Part shown: one piece after another, positions 42,904-52,139 of the stretch
Layout of the letters: each line of letters opens with the position of its first letter
Position numbering within the stretch: the first letter of the stretch is position 1
NCBI GenBank assembly: GCA_029262775.1
Contig: JAJCYR010000031.1
Span: 1-63,762 of the forward strand
Direction: 5' to 3'
DNA length: 63,762 nt
From: Bacteroidota bacterium
GTDB lineage: Bacteria > Bacteroidota > Rhodothermia > Rhodothermales > UBA10348
Made by a program: the position numbers and the translations under genes
The notes under the pieces: generated by a model
The model's database searches: none
What the model was told of the DNA's origin: nothing
What the model saw: only the letters and a program-made list of their open reading frames with translations

Positions 42904-42980
42904 GGTCTTCGTTTGGAAGCTGGTCAGAAGTGGATTTCAGGGACGGGGCCAGAGGGGTGTTTCATTCCGAGTACCGTTTT

Positions 42981-44360
42981 TCATTCCGAATACCGTGCTT
43001 CCACGGCGTTCGTGAAGGCCACGGCGTCATCCGAATAGATGTCGACATCGAAGCGCTTGAAGACGTCCCGGGCCAGGATGGTGCTGGCCGCCGACCAGGA
43101 TCCGGCCGTCTGCAGGCGCCGGATGACATCCTCAAAGGAAGAACGGTCGCCCTTGAACAGCGTGGCAATAAAATGGTCTGTCTGCCCGCTCGCTCGTCCC
43201 AGCACGTCAAGGACGGCATCTGGAAGCTCGCCTAACGGTGCGGACGACGATCCCGGCCCCGCGGACGGGGACCCTGGCCCCGCGGACGGCTGCAGTCGGT
43301 CCTGAAATGATTTCCAGAGCGGGGCAGATGACGTGCCGCCTGCCTGGCCAGAGTCCGTGTTGTCTGCGTGGCCGGAGTCCGTGTCGTGCTCGTGCTGCTC
43401 GGCGTACTGCTGCCAGAGCGGCTTCGAAGCGCCCTTATCCGACGAACGGTGTTGCGCGTGGCCGGGTGCCGCACCGGTCCTTTTCAGCGAAGCCGTGTCG
43501 GTTTCAGGCTGCCTGGCAGCGTCAATCCTCGCACGCTCCGCCGCCGCCTCTTCTCGAGCCGCGGCCTCCGCCTGCTCCCGAGCGGTCTCCAAGGCCTCTA
43601 CCACGAGTCGCCTGAGCGTTCCCGCTGAAATCATGTCCGCTTTGGCCATTCGTGCCTCTACCTCCACGAAGCTCGCCACGTCAGGTCTGTGATGAGCGGC
43701 CAGGAAATCGATTACAAACGCCACCGGCAATCCGCCATCGACATGTCCCGAGACGTGTACGAATTCGAGGAGGGGCTCCAGTGTACGCATCCAGTCATCG
43801 ACCGAAAAATCCGCCGTGTACTGCCTGACGACATGGTTGAGCGTCGTCTGAAGTTCCTGTCGCGACACGCGCTTGTCGCCCTTTTTCTGTGTATAGGCCT
43901 GAACGGCCTGTTCTACGTATGGATATTCCCGGAAGTAGCCCGCCCGCCTGCGCAGATCCCCCACGGAGACGGCCGCCGAACCGCCCGCATAACAGAAATC
44001 GAGCAGCGTGGGTACCGGATCTATCAGGTAGTCGAGCATGGTACCTACGGCATGATTCACGGCTTTGGGCCACTCATCTGCTGGAAACTGGGCCGCTTCC
44101 GTGACCACATGGCGCAGATTATCCAGTGCCGCCTGTACGCTGTCTCCTGACATGTCAAACCAGTCGAACGAACCGGAAAAACGCTCCGAAACCTCTATCT
44201 GGGCCCGTCGCGCCAGGGTCCGCTGCAAAAAGTGGATGACACTGCGCGGCGCGCCAAGCGATGCCAGCTCGGACTGGTTGCATCTGCACGGCACTCCCGG
44301 AGTTGCACCCGAGTCACGGATCACATTCGTGGTGAGCGCGTGGGCAATCTTTTCCCGCAT
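42981..44360 (-). CDS. Unknown modular protein with repeated PLW linker motifs
   Basis: A 459-residue soluble protein beginning MREKIAHALTTNVIRDSG. The N-terminal domain (about residues 1-235) is helical and begins with a CRC pair. A helical Glu/Ala/Arg segment (about 240-285) leads to a low-complexity linker with two similar motifs, PLWQQYAEQ and PLWKSFQDR, and small tandem repeats (TDSGHADN/TDSGQAGG, then SAGPGSP/SAGPGSS). A C-terminal helical domain (about 380-459, LPDAVLDVLGRAS to VEARYSE) closes it. The family is not recognised. The ATG at 44360 is used; further upstream the frame is basic and Arg/Gly-rich and overlaps the divergent gene. It lies 77 nt upstream of pccB. Confidence 0.7.
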   Translation of the reverse strand: MREKIAHALTTNVIRDSGATPGVPCRCNQSELASLGAPRSVIHFLQRTLARRAQIEVSERFSGSFDWFDMSGDSVQAALDNLRHVVTEAAQFPADEWPKAVNHAVGTMLDYLIDPVPTLLDFCYAGGSAAVSVGDLRRRAGYFREYPYVEQAVQAYTQKKGDKRVSRQELQTTLNHVVRQYTADFSVDDWMRTLEPLLEFVHVSGHVDGGLPVAFVIDFLAAHHRPDVASFVEVEARMAKADMISAGTLRRLVVEALETAREQAEAAAREEAAAERARIDAARQPETDTASLKRTGAAPGHAQHRSSDKGASKPLWQQYAEQHEHDTDSGHADNTDSGQAGGTSSAPLWKSFQDRLQPSAGPGSPSAGPGSSSAPLGELPDAVLDVLGRASGQTDHFIATLFKGDRSSFEDVIRRLQTAGSWSAASTILARDVFKRFDVDIYSDDAVAFTNAVEARYSE

Positions 44361-44447
44361 GAAACGAAATTCCTGGTTGGTCGAACAGATGCATGAACCC
44401 GTCGTCTTACGCGGGTCGCGCCCACAGGTTTGTACCCGTCTACACAA

Positions 44448-45923
44448 ATGAAACGATCCATTTTGAAACAGACCGACTATGATGTGGTCGTCATAGGGGG
44501 AGGCGCCGCTGGGCTCACCGCCTCGGCCACGGCCGTCAGCCTGGGGGCTAGTACGCTCCTCGTCGAAGCCGACAGGCTCGGTGGTGACTGCACGTGGTTC
44601 GGATGCGTTCCGAGCAAGGCCCTGCTCTCCCTTGCAGAATTGGTGCGATGCGGCGACCTGCGCCGCGACGACCTGCCTGCTCGTCTGCGAGCCATTCGCC
44701 AGCAGATCTATGAGCATGCCGATACGCCCGAGCGCTTCGAGGCGCTCGGCATGGAGGTCTGTTTTGGGCGCGCCCGCTTCACGGGGCCGGGCGCGATCGT
44801 GGTAGAGGACGCCGAGGGAGGTACACGGGACATAACGGCCCGCCGATTCATTCTGTGTGCGGGTACGCGCCCGGCCCTACCCCCGGTGCATGGTCTGGAG
44901 GATATTTCCTTTGAAACCACCCATTCTTTTTTCGAGATGCGAACCATCCCCGACCGACTCCTCATTCTGGGAGCCGGAGCGGTGGGTGTGGAGCTCGGCC
45001 AGGCGTGTGCCCGGATGGGTGTGGAGGTCACGCTGGTGGAGCGCGAAGACCGCATACTGCCGGCGGGAGATCCGCTGTGGGCCGAGCACATGATGCCGGT
45101 GCTGGAGCGGGATGGCGTCCGAGTGCTCACTGGCACGACTGTTACGCGTGTGGAACACGCCCGCGTTGGAAGGTCCGTGCGGGTCACCGCCGAACGTGCG
45201 CACGAGAACGGCGAAATCCTCGAACTCGAAGCAGACATGTTGCTTGTGGCGACCGGCAGGGCGCCCGCGACGGACGCCATGGGCCTGGAGCAGGCGGGCA
45301 TCGCGACAACTGGCGGATTTGTGAAGACAAATGCCGCTGGCCGTACGTCGAACCGGCGTGTCTACGCAGCAGGCGACGTCACCGGTCGGGACCTGTTCAC
45401 ACACGCAGCCGGCGCACAGGCGCGCGCCGCGGCCGTGCATGCCGTGCTCCGGTTTCCGCAGAAGTACGACAGCAGGGCGATCCCCAAAGTTGTCTACACG
45501 CACCCCGAGTGTGCGTCGCTCGGCATGTCTTCGGCCGAGGCGGCGCGCGCCCGTGCCGAAGGGAAAGACGTGAAAACATGGTCCCTGCCCCTGTCCAGCC
45601 TGGACCGCGCCGTGACCGACGGGCACCCGGAAGGGGTTCTGCAGATTCAGGCCACCCGGCGGGGCCGCATACTGGGCGCCACCCTCGTCGCCGAGCGCGC
45701 CGGCGAACTGCTGGGCACAGTTGGTCTGGCCATGCAGAACAAGGTATCGCTGTCCGCCCTGGGTAGTCTCATTGTCGCCTATCCGACCTGGACAGACGGT
45801 CTCCGTAAACTCGGTACGCAGCACACCCTGTCCCGGCTGCCGACAGGGCTGCTTCGCCTTGCTGCCCGCATGCTGCGCCTGCGCGGCCCGGCGGCAGGGA
45901 TTTCACCCGATGACATTGTGTGA
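44448..45923 (+). CDS. MerA/Lpd-like FAD-NAD(P) disulfide oxidoreductase
   Basis: A 491-residue class I pyridine nucleotide-disulfide oxidoreductase. The FAD loop VVIGGGAAGLTAS is at about residues 13-25, the redox-active Cys pair is in GGDCTWFGCVPSK, the NAD loop is ILGAGAVGVELGQ near residue 173, and the FAD-binding second motif is RVYAAGDVTGRD. The dimerisation domain has VYTHPECASLG. There is no N-terminal HMA domain and no C-terminal Cys pair, so true mercuric reductase activity is doubtful; an electron carrier or small disulfide is a more likely substrate. ATG 44448 is chosen over TTG 44430. Confidence 0.9.
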   Translation: MKRSILKQTDYDVVVIGGGAAGLTASATAVSLGASTLLVEADRLGGDCTWFGCVPSKALLSLAELVRCGDLRRDDLPARLRAIRQQIYEHADTPERFEALGMEVCFGRARFTGPGAIVVEDAEGGTRDITARRFILCAGTRPALPPVHGLEDISFETTHSFFEMRTIPDRLLILGAGAVGVELGQACARMGVEVTLVEREDRILPAGDPLWAEHMMPVLERDGVRVLTGTTVTRVEHARVGRSVRVTAERAHENGEILELEADMLLVATGRAPATDAMGLEQAGIATTGGFVKTNAAGRTSNRRVYAAGDVTGRDLFTHAAGAQARAAAVHAVLRFPQKYDSRAIPKVVYTHPECASLGMSSAEAARARAEGKDVKTWSLPLSSLDRAVTDGHPEGVLQIQATRRGRILGATLVAERAGELLGTVGLAMQNKVSLSALGSLIVAYPTWTDGLRKLGTQHTLSRLPTGLLRLAARMLRLRGPAAGISPDDIV

Positions 45924-46093
45924 CGGGGACCCGAGCGACGATTGGCTGGTATGCGAAGAACGCATGAACCTATCCCATCCATGCAATCATTCGCAATCGA
46001 GCGTCGTCACTTAAGGTAGTTTCGACTGCGGCCGATACTCTTCACCGAGGCACACTCTTGTTCATCCAGGATGCGTCTCAAGGCGGTTTGTCC

Positions 46094-46127
46094 GGGAAGA
46101 GCTTGGCTGAGAGGCCAGGCTCTTCCC
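46094..46127 (+). terminator. 14-bp stem-loop followed by a U-rich stretch
   Basis: GGGAAGAGCTTGGC at 46094-46107 pairs with GCCAGGCTCTTCCC at 46114-46127 (13 Watson-Crick pairs and one G-U), with a six-base loop and ATTTTAT immediately after. This is the best intrinsic-terminator shape in the window. It is 171 nt after the oxidoreductase stop and only 20 nt before the start of the outer-membrane protein gene at 46147, so it could also act as a leader attenuator for that gene. Confidence 0.65.
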
Positions 46128-46146
46128 ATTTTATACCACGCCCTCC

Positions 46147-47469
46147 ATGCTGATTCGTGCTGCGATTACCGCGAGAACGGCCGCCCCGCTCGCGGTGCTG
46201 TCCGCCGCGCTACTGGCTGTCGCCCTGCTTGCCTCGTCTGCCCTGCTTGCCTCGTCCGCCCAGGCCCAGGATACGCGACCGGCCACCATCAACCTCTTCC
46301 TCGATTGCCAGCAGACGCGCTGCGACTCCGAATTCATCCGACGGGAGCTGAGTTACGTGAACCATGTCGTGGACCGCGTGGGTAGTGACCTTCATCTGCT
46401 GGTCACCTCGCAGTCCTCGGGCTCCGGTGGGCGTACGTACAACCTGGAGTTCATTGGGCAAGACAATTTTTCAGACCTCAGGTATTCGCTGACGGAATCG
46501 ACGAGCGTGAACGACTCCGAGAACGAGGTGCGTGCGGCGCTCACGCGGGCCATTGAACGGGGCGTCATCCCGTTTGTGGTCCGAACCCGTGTGGGTGACC
46601 GCGTTTCCATCATCGTCGATGAACTGGTCGGCGAGACGCTCGCCGATGCCGTGACGCCGACAGACGATCCGTGGAACTTCTGGGTGTTCAACGTGGGAGC
46701 CAGCGGCAACTACGAGGCGGAAGAGAGCAGCAACTCTGTCCGCATCAGCACGAACCTGTCGGCCAATCGGATCACCGAAGCATGGAAAATCCGGACAAAT
46801 GGACGTTTCACATACCGCGAAAGCAATTTTGACGTGACGGGCGGGACCGTTTCGAACATCCGCTGGGACGGCTCCTTCTTCGGACTGGTCGCGAAGAGCA
46901 TTGGAGATCACTGGGCGGCCGGCGGTACCGTCTTTTCGGAAACCAGTACGAGCCGGAACATCGAATACTCGGTATCCGCGTCCCCCGCCATTGAATACAA
47001 CATTTATCCCTACAGTGAGTCGTCGCAGCGCGAAATCCGCTTCCAGTATGAACTCAATCTCCGTCATTTCAATTATGACAATGTGACCGTCTTCAACAGG
47101 CTCAGTGAAACGGTCATGCAGCAGCAGTTTTCGGCGCGGCTCGAGTTTTCCCGTCCGTGGGGAAATGCCAATGCGCGGCTGCAGCTGGAGTCGTTCCTGA
47201 CCGATTTCGACAAATCCCTGACCGATCTCAACCGCGTCCGGCTCGGCGCATCGGTCTTTTTCCGTATTGTACGCGGGCTCACGTTCAATGTCGGCGGCGA
47301 AATATCGTCGGTCAACGACCAGATCTACCTGCCGCAGTCCGAAGCATCGGACGAAGACATTCTACTGGGCCGGGTCAATCTTCCGACGAGCTTCGAGTAC
47401 GAATTGGACTTCGGGTTCAGTTACCGGTTCGGATCTGTATTCAACAACGTGGTCAATCCGCGTTTTTGA
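46147..47469 (+). CDS. Outer-membrane beta-barrel protein, unknown family
   Basis: A 440-residue exported protein. The signal peptide contains a duplicated LLASSALLASSA stretch and ends in AQAQ. Residues 45-175 form a periplasmic alpha/beta domain (VNHVVDRVGSDLHLLVTSQ, VRAALTRAIERGVIPFVVRT) that begins with a possible disulfide (LDCQQTRCDSEF). The rest is a barrel with strands such as NGRFTYRESNFDV, IRFQYELNLRHFNY and FEYELDFGFSYRFGSVF, and ends NPRF. The sequence gives no transport specificity. A strong stem-loop precedes it by 20 nt. Confidence 0.72.
   Translation: MLIRAAITARTAAPLAVLSAALLAVALLASSALLASSAQAQDTRPATINLFLDCQQTRCDSEFIRRELSYVNHVVDRVGSDLHLLVTSQSSGSGGRTYNLEFIGQDNFSDLRYSLTESTSVNDSENEVRAALTRAIERGVIPFVVRTRVGDRVSIIVDELVGETLADAVTPTDDPWNFWVFNVGASGNYEAEESSNSVRISTNLSANRITEAWKIRTNGRFTYRESNFDVTGGTVSNIRWDGSFFGLVAKSIGDHWAAGGTVFSETSTSRNIEYSVSASPAIEYNIYPYSESSQREIRFQYELNLRHFNYDNVTVFNRLSETVMQQQFSARLEFSRPWGNANARLQLESFLTDFDKSLTDLNRVRLGASVFFRIVRGLTFNVGGEISSVNDQIYLPQSEASDEDILLGRVNLPTSFEYELDFGFSYRFGSVFNNVVNPRF
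46225..46260 (+). repeat. 18-bp tandem duplication in a signal-peptide sequence
   Basis: Positions 46225-46242 and 46243-46260 are the same 18 bases with one substitution and encode LLASSA twice in the hydrophobic core and cleavage region of the signal peptide. The duplication is in frame, so changes in copy number would alter signal length only. Confidence 0.8.
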
Positions 47470-47521
47470 AATGTACCGCGCCCTATCTTCAACACGCCTC
47501 TAATGCCCCCATCAACCCACT

Positions 47522-48799
47522 GTGTGCGCTGTGCCCAGCAATAAACCCCTCGGAATAGGATTCATTGGCAGCGGTTTCATGACCCAGTTCCACATCCGCT
47601 CGTGGCAGGCCGTGCGCGAGGCGGATATCCGAGGCGTATGGAGCCCGAACCAGGCGCATGCCGAAGAAGCCGCCCGTTTGGCGAACGAATACCGGGTGGG
47701 CGAAGCGCGAGCCTTCGCATCCATCACGGACATGATAGCCAGTCCGGACATCGACTGCCTGTGGATCTGCGGACCCAATCATACGCGCGTCGAGAACATG
47801 GAGGAAATTGTCGATGCGCTCGAGCGCGGTGTGGGAACGCTCACGGGACTGGCATGCGAAAAACCGCTGGCCCGAAACGTGGCAGAAGCCAAGCGCGTCG
47901 TCGAACTCGTCGAAAAATCCGGTCTGTTGCACGGATACCTCGAAGACCAGGTGTTTTCCCCGTCACTCGTGCGGGGTCGCCAGTTGGCGTGGAGGCGTGG
48001 CGCGGCGCTCAGCGGCAGGCCCTACCTGGCCCGCGCGGCCGAAGAGCATTCCGGGCCGCATGCACCCTGGTTCTGGGACGGTATACGGCAGGGCGGCGGC
48101 GTGCTGAACGACATGATGTGCCACTCAGTGGAAGTAGCCCGCTTCCTGCTCACGCGCCCGGGCGCTCCACGCGCGTCCATTCGACCCATCGCGGTGACGG
48201 GTCACATCGCATCGCTCAAATGGACCCGGCCGGAGTACGCCGAAATACTCCGCGAGCAGTACGGCATGGACTACGCACAGCAACCCGCAGAAGATTTCGC
48301 CCGTGCGACCATTGAGTATGTCGACGAACAGAATCACCCCCTTATCGCCGAAATGACCACCAGTTGGAGCTATGTCGGGGCCGGGCTCCGGCTCTCGTCC
48401 GAGCTTCTGGGGCCCGAGTATTCGCTTCGTATCAATTCGCTGGATGCGGGCGGGACGGTTTTCCTGAGCCGCAACGTCACGGGTCGGGCGGGCGAAGACC
48501 TTGTCGAAAAGCAGAATGCGGAGCAGGGAGATATGCCATTCGTCGGAAACGAGGCCGCCGAGTACGGCTACGAAGACGAAAACCGGCATATGGTGCGCTG
48601 TTTTGTGGATGGCGTGCAGCCGGTCCTGGACTTCCATGCAGGTCTTGAAATTACCGAAATGCTCATGACGGCGTACATGAGCGCCGAACAGGGGCGCCGC
48701 ATTGCCTGGCGGCCCGAAAACCTCGATTCTTTCATCCCCGAGGTGGCCCGGGGTGTGTGGAAGCCTGGCCACCTGGATGACCGTCCGAAAAAAAATTGA
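47522..48799 (+). CDS. Gfo/Idh/MocA family oxidoreductase
   Basis: A 425-residue NAD(P)-dependent dehydrogenase. The Rossmann loop is GIGFIGSGFMTQFHIRSW (about residues 11-28). The cofactor-domain ends with the family EKP motif in GLACEKPLARN. The substrate domain contains FWDGIRQGGGVLNDMMCHSVEVARF, whose His is the usual catalytic position. Substrates of relatives are sugars, inositol or their derivatives; the specific one is unknown. The start is GTG 47522 or 47531. It is followed 23 nt later by the secreted Asp-box protein. Confidence 0.88.
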   Translation: MCAVPSNKPLGIGFIGSGFMTQFHIRSWQAVREADIRGVWSPNQAHAEEAARLANEYRVGEARAFASITDMIASPDIDCLWICGPNHTRVENMEEIVDALERGVGTLTGLACEKPLARNVAEAKRVVELVEKSGLLHGYLEDQVFSPSLVRGRQLAWRRGAALSGRPYLARAAEEHSGPHAPWFWDGIRQGGGVLNDMMCHSVEVARFLLTRPGAPRASIRPIAVTGHIASLKWTRPEYAEILREQYGMDYAQQPAEDFARATIEYVDEQNHPLIAEMTTSWSYVGAGLRLSSELLGPEYSLRINSLDAGGTVFLSRNVTGRAGEDLVEKQNAEQGDMPFVGNEAAEYGYEDENRHMVRCFVDGVQPVLDFHAGLEITEMLMTAYMSAEQGRRIAWRPENLDSFIPEVARGVWKPGHLDDRPKKN

Positions 48800-48822
48800 T
48801 TTCACCAGCCTTACCAAATTCC

Positions 48823-51800
48823 ATGCGACACCTGTTCCCCGTCCTTTCTGCATCGGCCGCGCTATTCGTGCTATTGGTCGCGGCTGCCCTGTCCACGCCC
48901 ACGGCGTCCGCGCAGTCGCTCGATATGGATCTGTTCAGCGCCATGAAGCCGCGCAACGTGGGTCCGGCAGGCATGAGTGGCCGCGTGACCGCGATCGATG
49001 CCGTTCACAGCGATCCGTCGGTGATCTGGGCTGGCACGGCATCGGGGGGCCTCTGGGTGTCGACCAGCCGCGGTGTGGACTGGAAGCCCGTCTTCGACGA
49101 AGAGCCGGATCACAGTATTGGCTCCGTTGCCATATTCCAGCCCAATCCGGATGTCGTATGGGTGGGAGCGGGCGAAGGCAATCCGCGCAACAGCCAGTCA
49201 TCCGGTGGCGGCCTCTACAAAACCATCGACGGCGGTTCTTCCTGGCAGCACCTGGGGCTCAAGGAGTCGCGAAATATCCACCGGATCCTGGTGCACCCAA
49301 CGAACGAGGATGTGGCATTCATCGGCGTTCAGGGACCTGCCTGGGGGGAAACGGAGCAGCGCGGCGTGTATGTGACCCGCGACGGAGGCCAGACGCTCGA
49401 GCGCTCCCTCTACGTGAACGAAAAAACGGGTGTTGGAGACCTCGTCATGGACCCATCCAACCCCAATCACCTGATTGCCGCCATGTGGGAATTTCGTCGT
49501 TGGCCCTGGTTCTTCCATTCGGGAGGTGAGGGTTCGGGGCTCTGGGAGACGTGGGATGCCGGGCGCACGTGGACGAAAATGACCTCCGATCGCGGCCTGC
49601 CGGAAGGCGTGCTCGGCCGCACGGGGCTGGCTTTCGCGCACAACGAGCCGGAGGTGGTCTACGCCCTTGTCGAAGCCAAAAAGAATGCGCTCTACCGCTC
49701 GGACGACGGCGGGGCTTCCTGGAAGACAGTCAATGACGACGACGGCGTAAACGGCCGCCCGTTCTACTACGCGGATATTTTTGTCGATCCGGAGAACGAG
49801 AATCGGGTCTACCGTCCGGGGACGTTCATCCATGTCAGCGAAGACGGTGGCCGCAGCTTCAGTCAGTGGCAGGCCGGATACAGCCAGAATGGCATCCATC
49901 CTGATCATCATGCGTTCTATGTGTCGCCTGTCGATCCGGACTTCATCGTGGAAGGCAACGACGGGGGTATGTCCATTACGTATGACAAGGGGCGCACGTG
50001 GCGCTTCGTCGAGAACCTGCCGCTCGCACAGTTCTACCACATCAATGTGGACGACGACTTTCCCTACAACGTCATGGGCGGCATGCAGGACAACGGATCC
50101 TGGGTCGGCCCGGCGTACGTCTGGAAAAGCGGCGGCATCCGCAACAGTTACTGGCAGGAAGTGGCCTTCGGAGATGGATTCGATGTGAGTGCCGACCCGG
50201 AAGACAGCCGGTTCGGGTATGCCATGAGCCAGGGGGGAAGCATTTCACGTTTCGACAGGGAGACGGGCAATTCGAGCCGGATCAAGCCGCTGCATCCAGA
50301 GGGGGAATTCCTTCGGTTCAACTGGGATGCGGCCTTCGCGCAGGATCCCTTTGACCCGGCCACCATCTGGTTCGGCAGCCAGTACCTGCACCGCAGTACG
50401 GACCGCGGGCAGAGCTGGGAAATCATGTCCCCGGACCTCACGACCAACGATCCGGAAAAGCAGAAGCAGCTGGAGTCAGGCGGTTTGACATACGATGTCA
50501 CACAGGCAGAGAACCATACCACGATTGTATCTATTGGTGTTTCGCCCGTGGAGGAAGGCATCCTGTGGGTTGGCACGGACGATGGCAATATTCAGCTCTC
50601 GCGTGACGGTGGCGAGTCCTGGACCAACGTCGCGCCCCGTCTTCGGGGCGTGCCCGAGGGCTCGTGGGTCAAGCAGATAAAGCCCTCGCTGCACCATGCA
50701 GCGGAGGCAGTGGTCATCATTGAAGATCACCGTCGCAATAACTGGGAGCCGTATGTGTACCGCACGCGCGACTACGGACGCACGTTCGAGCGCCTGGCAG
50801 ATGCCAGCACCGTGTACGGGTTTGCGTTGTCCTACGTGCAGGATCCAGTCGAACCGCGTCTGGCCTTCATGGGCACGGAATTCGGTTTGTATGTGACGAT
50901 AGACGACGGCAAGACGTGGACGAAGTGGACCCAGGGCTACCCGACCGCATCGACCATCGACATGGTCATCCATCCCCGCGAACACGACCTGGTCATTGGC
51001 ACATTCGGTCGTTCGGCGTGGGTACTCGACGATATCCGGCCGCTCCGGGCACTGGCCGCCGAGGGTGCCGACCTGCTTGCGGCGCCCATCCACGTCTACG
51101 ATCCGCCCATCGCCTACCAGGCGAGCACCATCCAGGCCACCGGGACACGTTTCATTGGCGATGCCATGTATGCCGGATCCAACCGGCCGGGCGGCGCCAT
51201 GATCACCTACTCGGTGCATGTAGACAGCACGCTCGCCGACTCGGTGAAGAAGCAGATGGATGAGGTAAAAATCGAAATTCTGGAGGGCGATGAGGTCATT
51301 CGCACCCTGGATGGGCCAGCCGAGCAGGGCATGAACCGGATGTTCTGGTCCATGACGCAGAAGGGCGTGCGGGGTCCGAGCCGCTCGGCGCCGCGCGAGG
51401 ATGCGCCCGAGCCCAGCGGCGCCCGCGTGCTGCCGGGAGCGTATACGGTCCGGGTTGCGCTGGGCGACGATTCTTCCGAAACCGAACTCACGGTGGCTCC
51501 CGACCCACGGCGCGACTTTGACCGGGTGGCCGCCGAGGCGCGCCTGGCGCTTTACGCATCGTACGAGGAACTGGCAGCGTCGGCTGCCGATGCCACGACG
51601 CGGCTCCGCGACATGCAGGAGGCGATGGACGAGGTGAAGACAAAACTCAAGGATCGCCCGGATTCGTTGTCCGTCCAGGCGCGCGATCTGGGAAGCGTTG
51701 TGACAGACAGCGTGAAGGTCCTGATGGATGATTTCTTCGGCGAAACCGGGAAGCAGGGTATTTTCCGCAGTCCCCACACCGTATCCAATACGTTGGGGAC

Positions 51801-51996
51801 GGCGCGTGGGTACATTTTCTCGAGCAATCGGCCTCCGAGCACGCCCGAGGACATTGCCCTTTCACAGGCGCGGCTGGCGATAGATACCTTCAACGAGCGG
51901 GTGAACCGGCTGATTGACACCGAATGGGCGGCCTATGCCGAGGCGCTCAGCCGCGTGGACCTGGCGTGGCTTCCCGAGTTGGAGCCGGTGCGCTGA
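48823..51996 (+). CDS. Large secreted Asp-box (VPS10/sortilin-like) protein, copy 1
   Basis: A 1057-residue exported protein. After the signal peptide (ALFVLLVAAALSTPTASAQ) comes a tandem beta-propeller of BNR/Asp-box repeats, e.g. STSRGVDWKP, TIDGGSSWQ, TRDGGQTLE, SDDGGASWK, SEDGGRSFS, SRDGGESWT, TIDDGKTWT (about residues 45-735). A C-terminal beta domain follows, then a helical region (about 890-1057, EARLALYASYEELAASAADA). These proteins resemble sortilin/VPS10 and glycosyl-hydrolase-like WD40/BNR families; no catalytic triad is visible. It is probably an extracellular or surface binding protein. It has a paralogue at 53818. Confidence 0.88.
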   Translation: MRHLFPVLSASAALFVLLVAAALSTPTASAQSLDMDLFSAMKPRNVGPAGMSGRVTAIDAVHSDPSVIWAGTASGGLWVSTSRGVDWKPVFDEEPDHSIGSVAIFQPNPDVVWVGAGEGNPRNSQSSGGGLYKTIDGGSSWQHLGLKESRNIHRILVHPTNEDVAFIGVQGPAWGETEQRGVYVTRDGGQTLERSLYVNEKTGVGDLVMDPSNPNHLIAAMWEFRRWPWFFHSGGEGSGLWETWDAGRTWTKMTSDRGLPEGVLGRTGLAFAHNEPEVVYALVEAKKNALYRSDDGGASWKTVNDDDGVNGRPFYYADIFVDPENENRVYRPGTFIHVSEDGGRSFSQWQAGYSQNGIHPDHHAFYVSPVDPDFIVEGNDGGMSITYDKGRTWRFVENLPLAQFYHINVDDDFPYNVMGGMQDNGSWVGPAYVWKSGGIRNSYWQEVAFGDGFDVSADPEDSRFGYAMSQGGSISRFDRETGNSSRIKPLHPEGEFLRFNWDAAFAQDPFDPATIWFGSQYLHRSTDRGQSWEIMSPDLTTNDPEKQKQLESGGLTYDVTQAENHTTIVSIGVSPVEEGILWVGTDDGNIQLSRDGGESWTNVAPRLRGVPEGSWVKQIKPSLHHAAEAVVIIEDHRRNNWEPYVYRTRDYGRTFERLADASTVYGFALSYVQDPVEPRLAFMGTEFGLYVTIDDGKTWTKWTQGYPTASTIDMVIHPREHDLVIGTFGRSAWVLDDIRPLRALAAEGADLLAAPIHVYDPPIAYQASTIQATGTRFIGDAMYAGSNRPGGAMITYSVHVDSTLADSVKKQMDEVKIEILEGDEVIRTLDGPAEQGMNRMFWSMTQKGVRGPSRSAPREDAPEPSGARVLPGAYTVRVALGDDSSETELTVAPDPRRDFDRVAAEARLALYASYEELAASAADATTRLRDMQEAMDEVKTKLKDRPDSLSVQARDLGSVVTDSVKVLMDDFFGETGKQGIFRSPHTVSNTLGTARGYIFSSNRPPSTPEDIALSQARLAIDTFNERVNRLIDTEWAAYAEALSRVDLAWLPELEPVR

Positions 51997-52139
51997 TCGG
52001 CGTTGCCCGCTGACCACAGGCGCCCGGTATGGGAATTTCCCCTACAGTCGAAGTCGGGACATACAGCACGCAGGGGCGCGCTGCGGTGGGGATACTACGG
52101 GTGTAGATCTGTTCCCATCACGTGTTGGAGGTAACCACC

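Noticed and set aside
44361..44717. N-terminal extension of the PLW-motif protein
   Set aside because: It overlaps the divergent oxidoreductase start and is Arg/Gly-rich; the ATG at 44360 begins a natural helix.
44448..45923. Calling the oxidoreductase a mercuric reductase (merA) of a mercury-resistance cluster
   Set aside because: No HMA domain, no C-terminal Cys pair and no merR/merT/merP neighbours; only the general family is supported.
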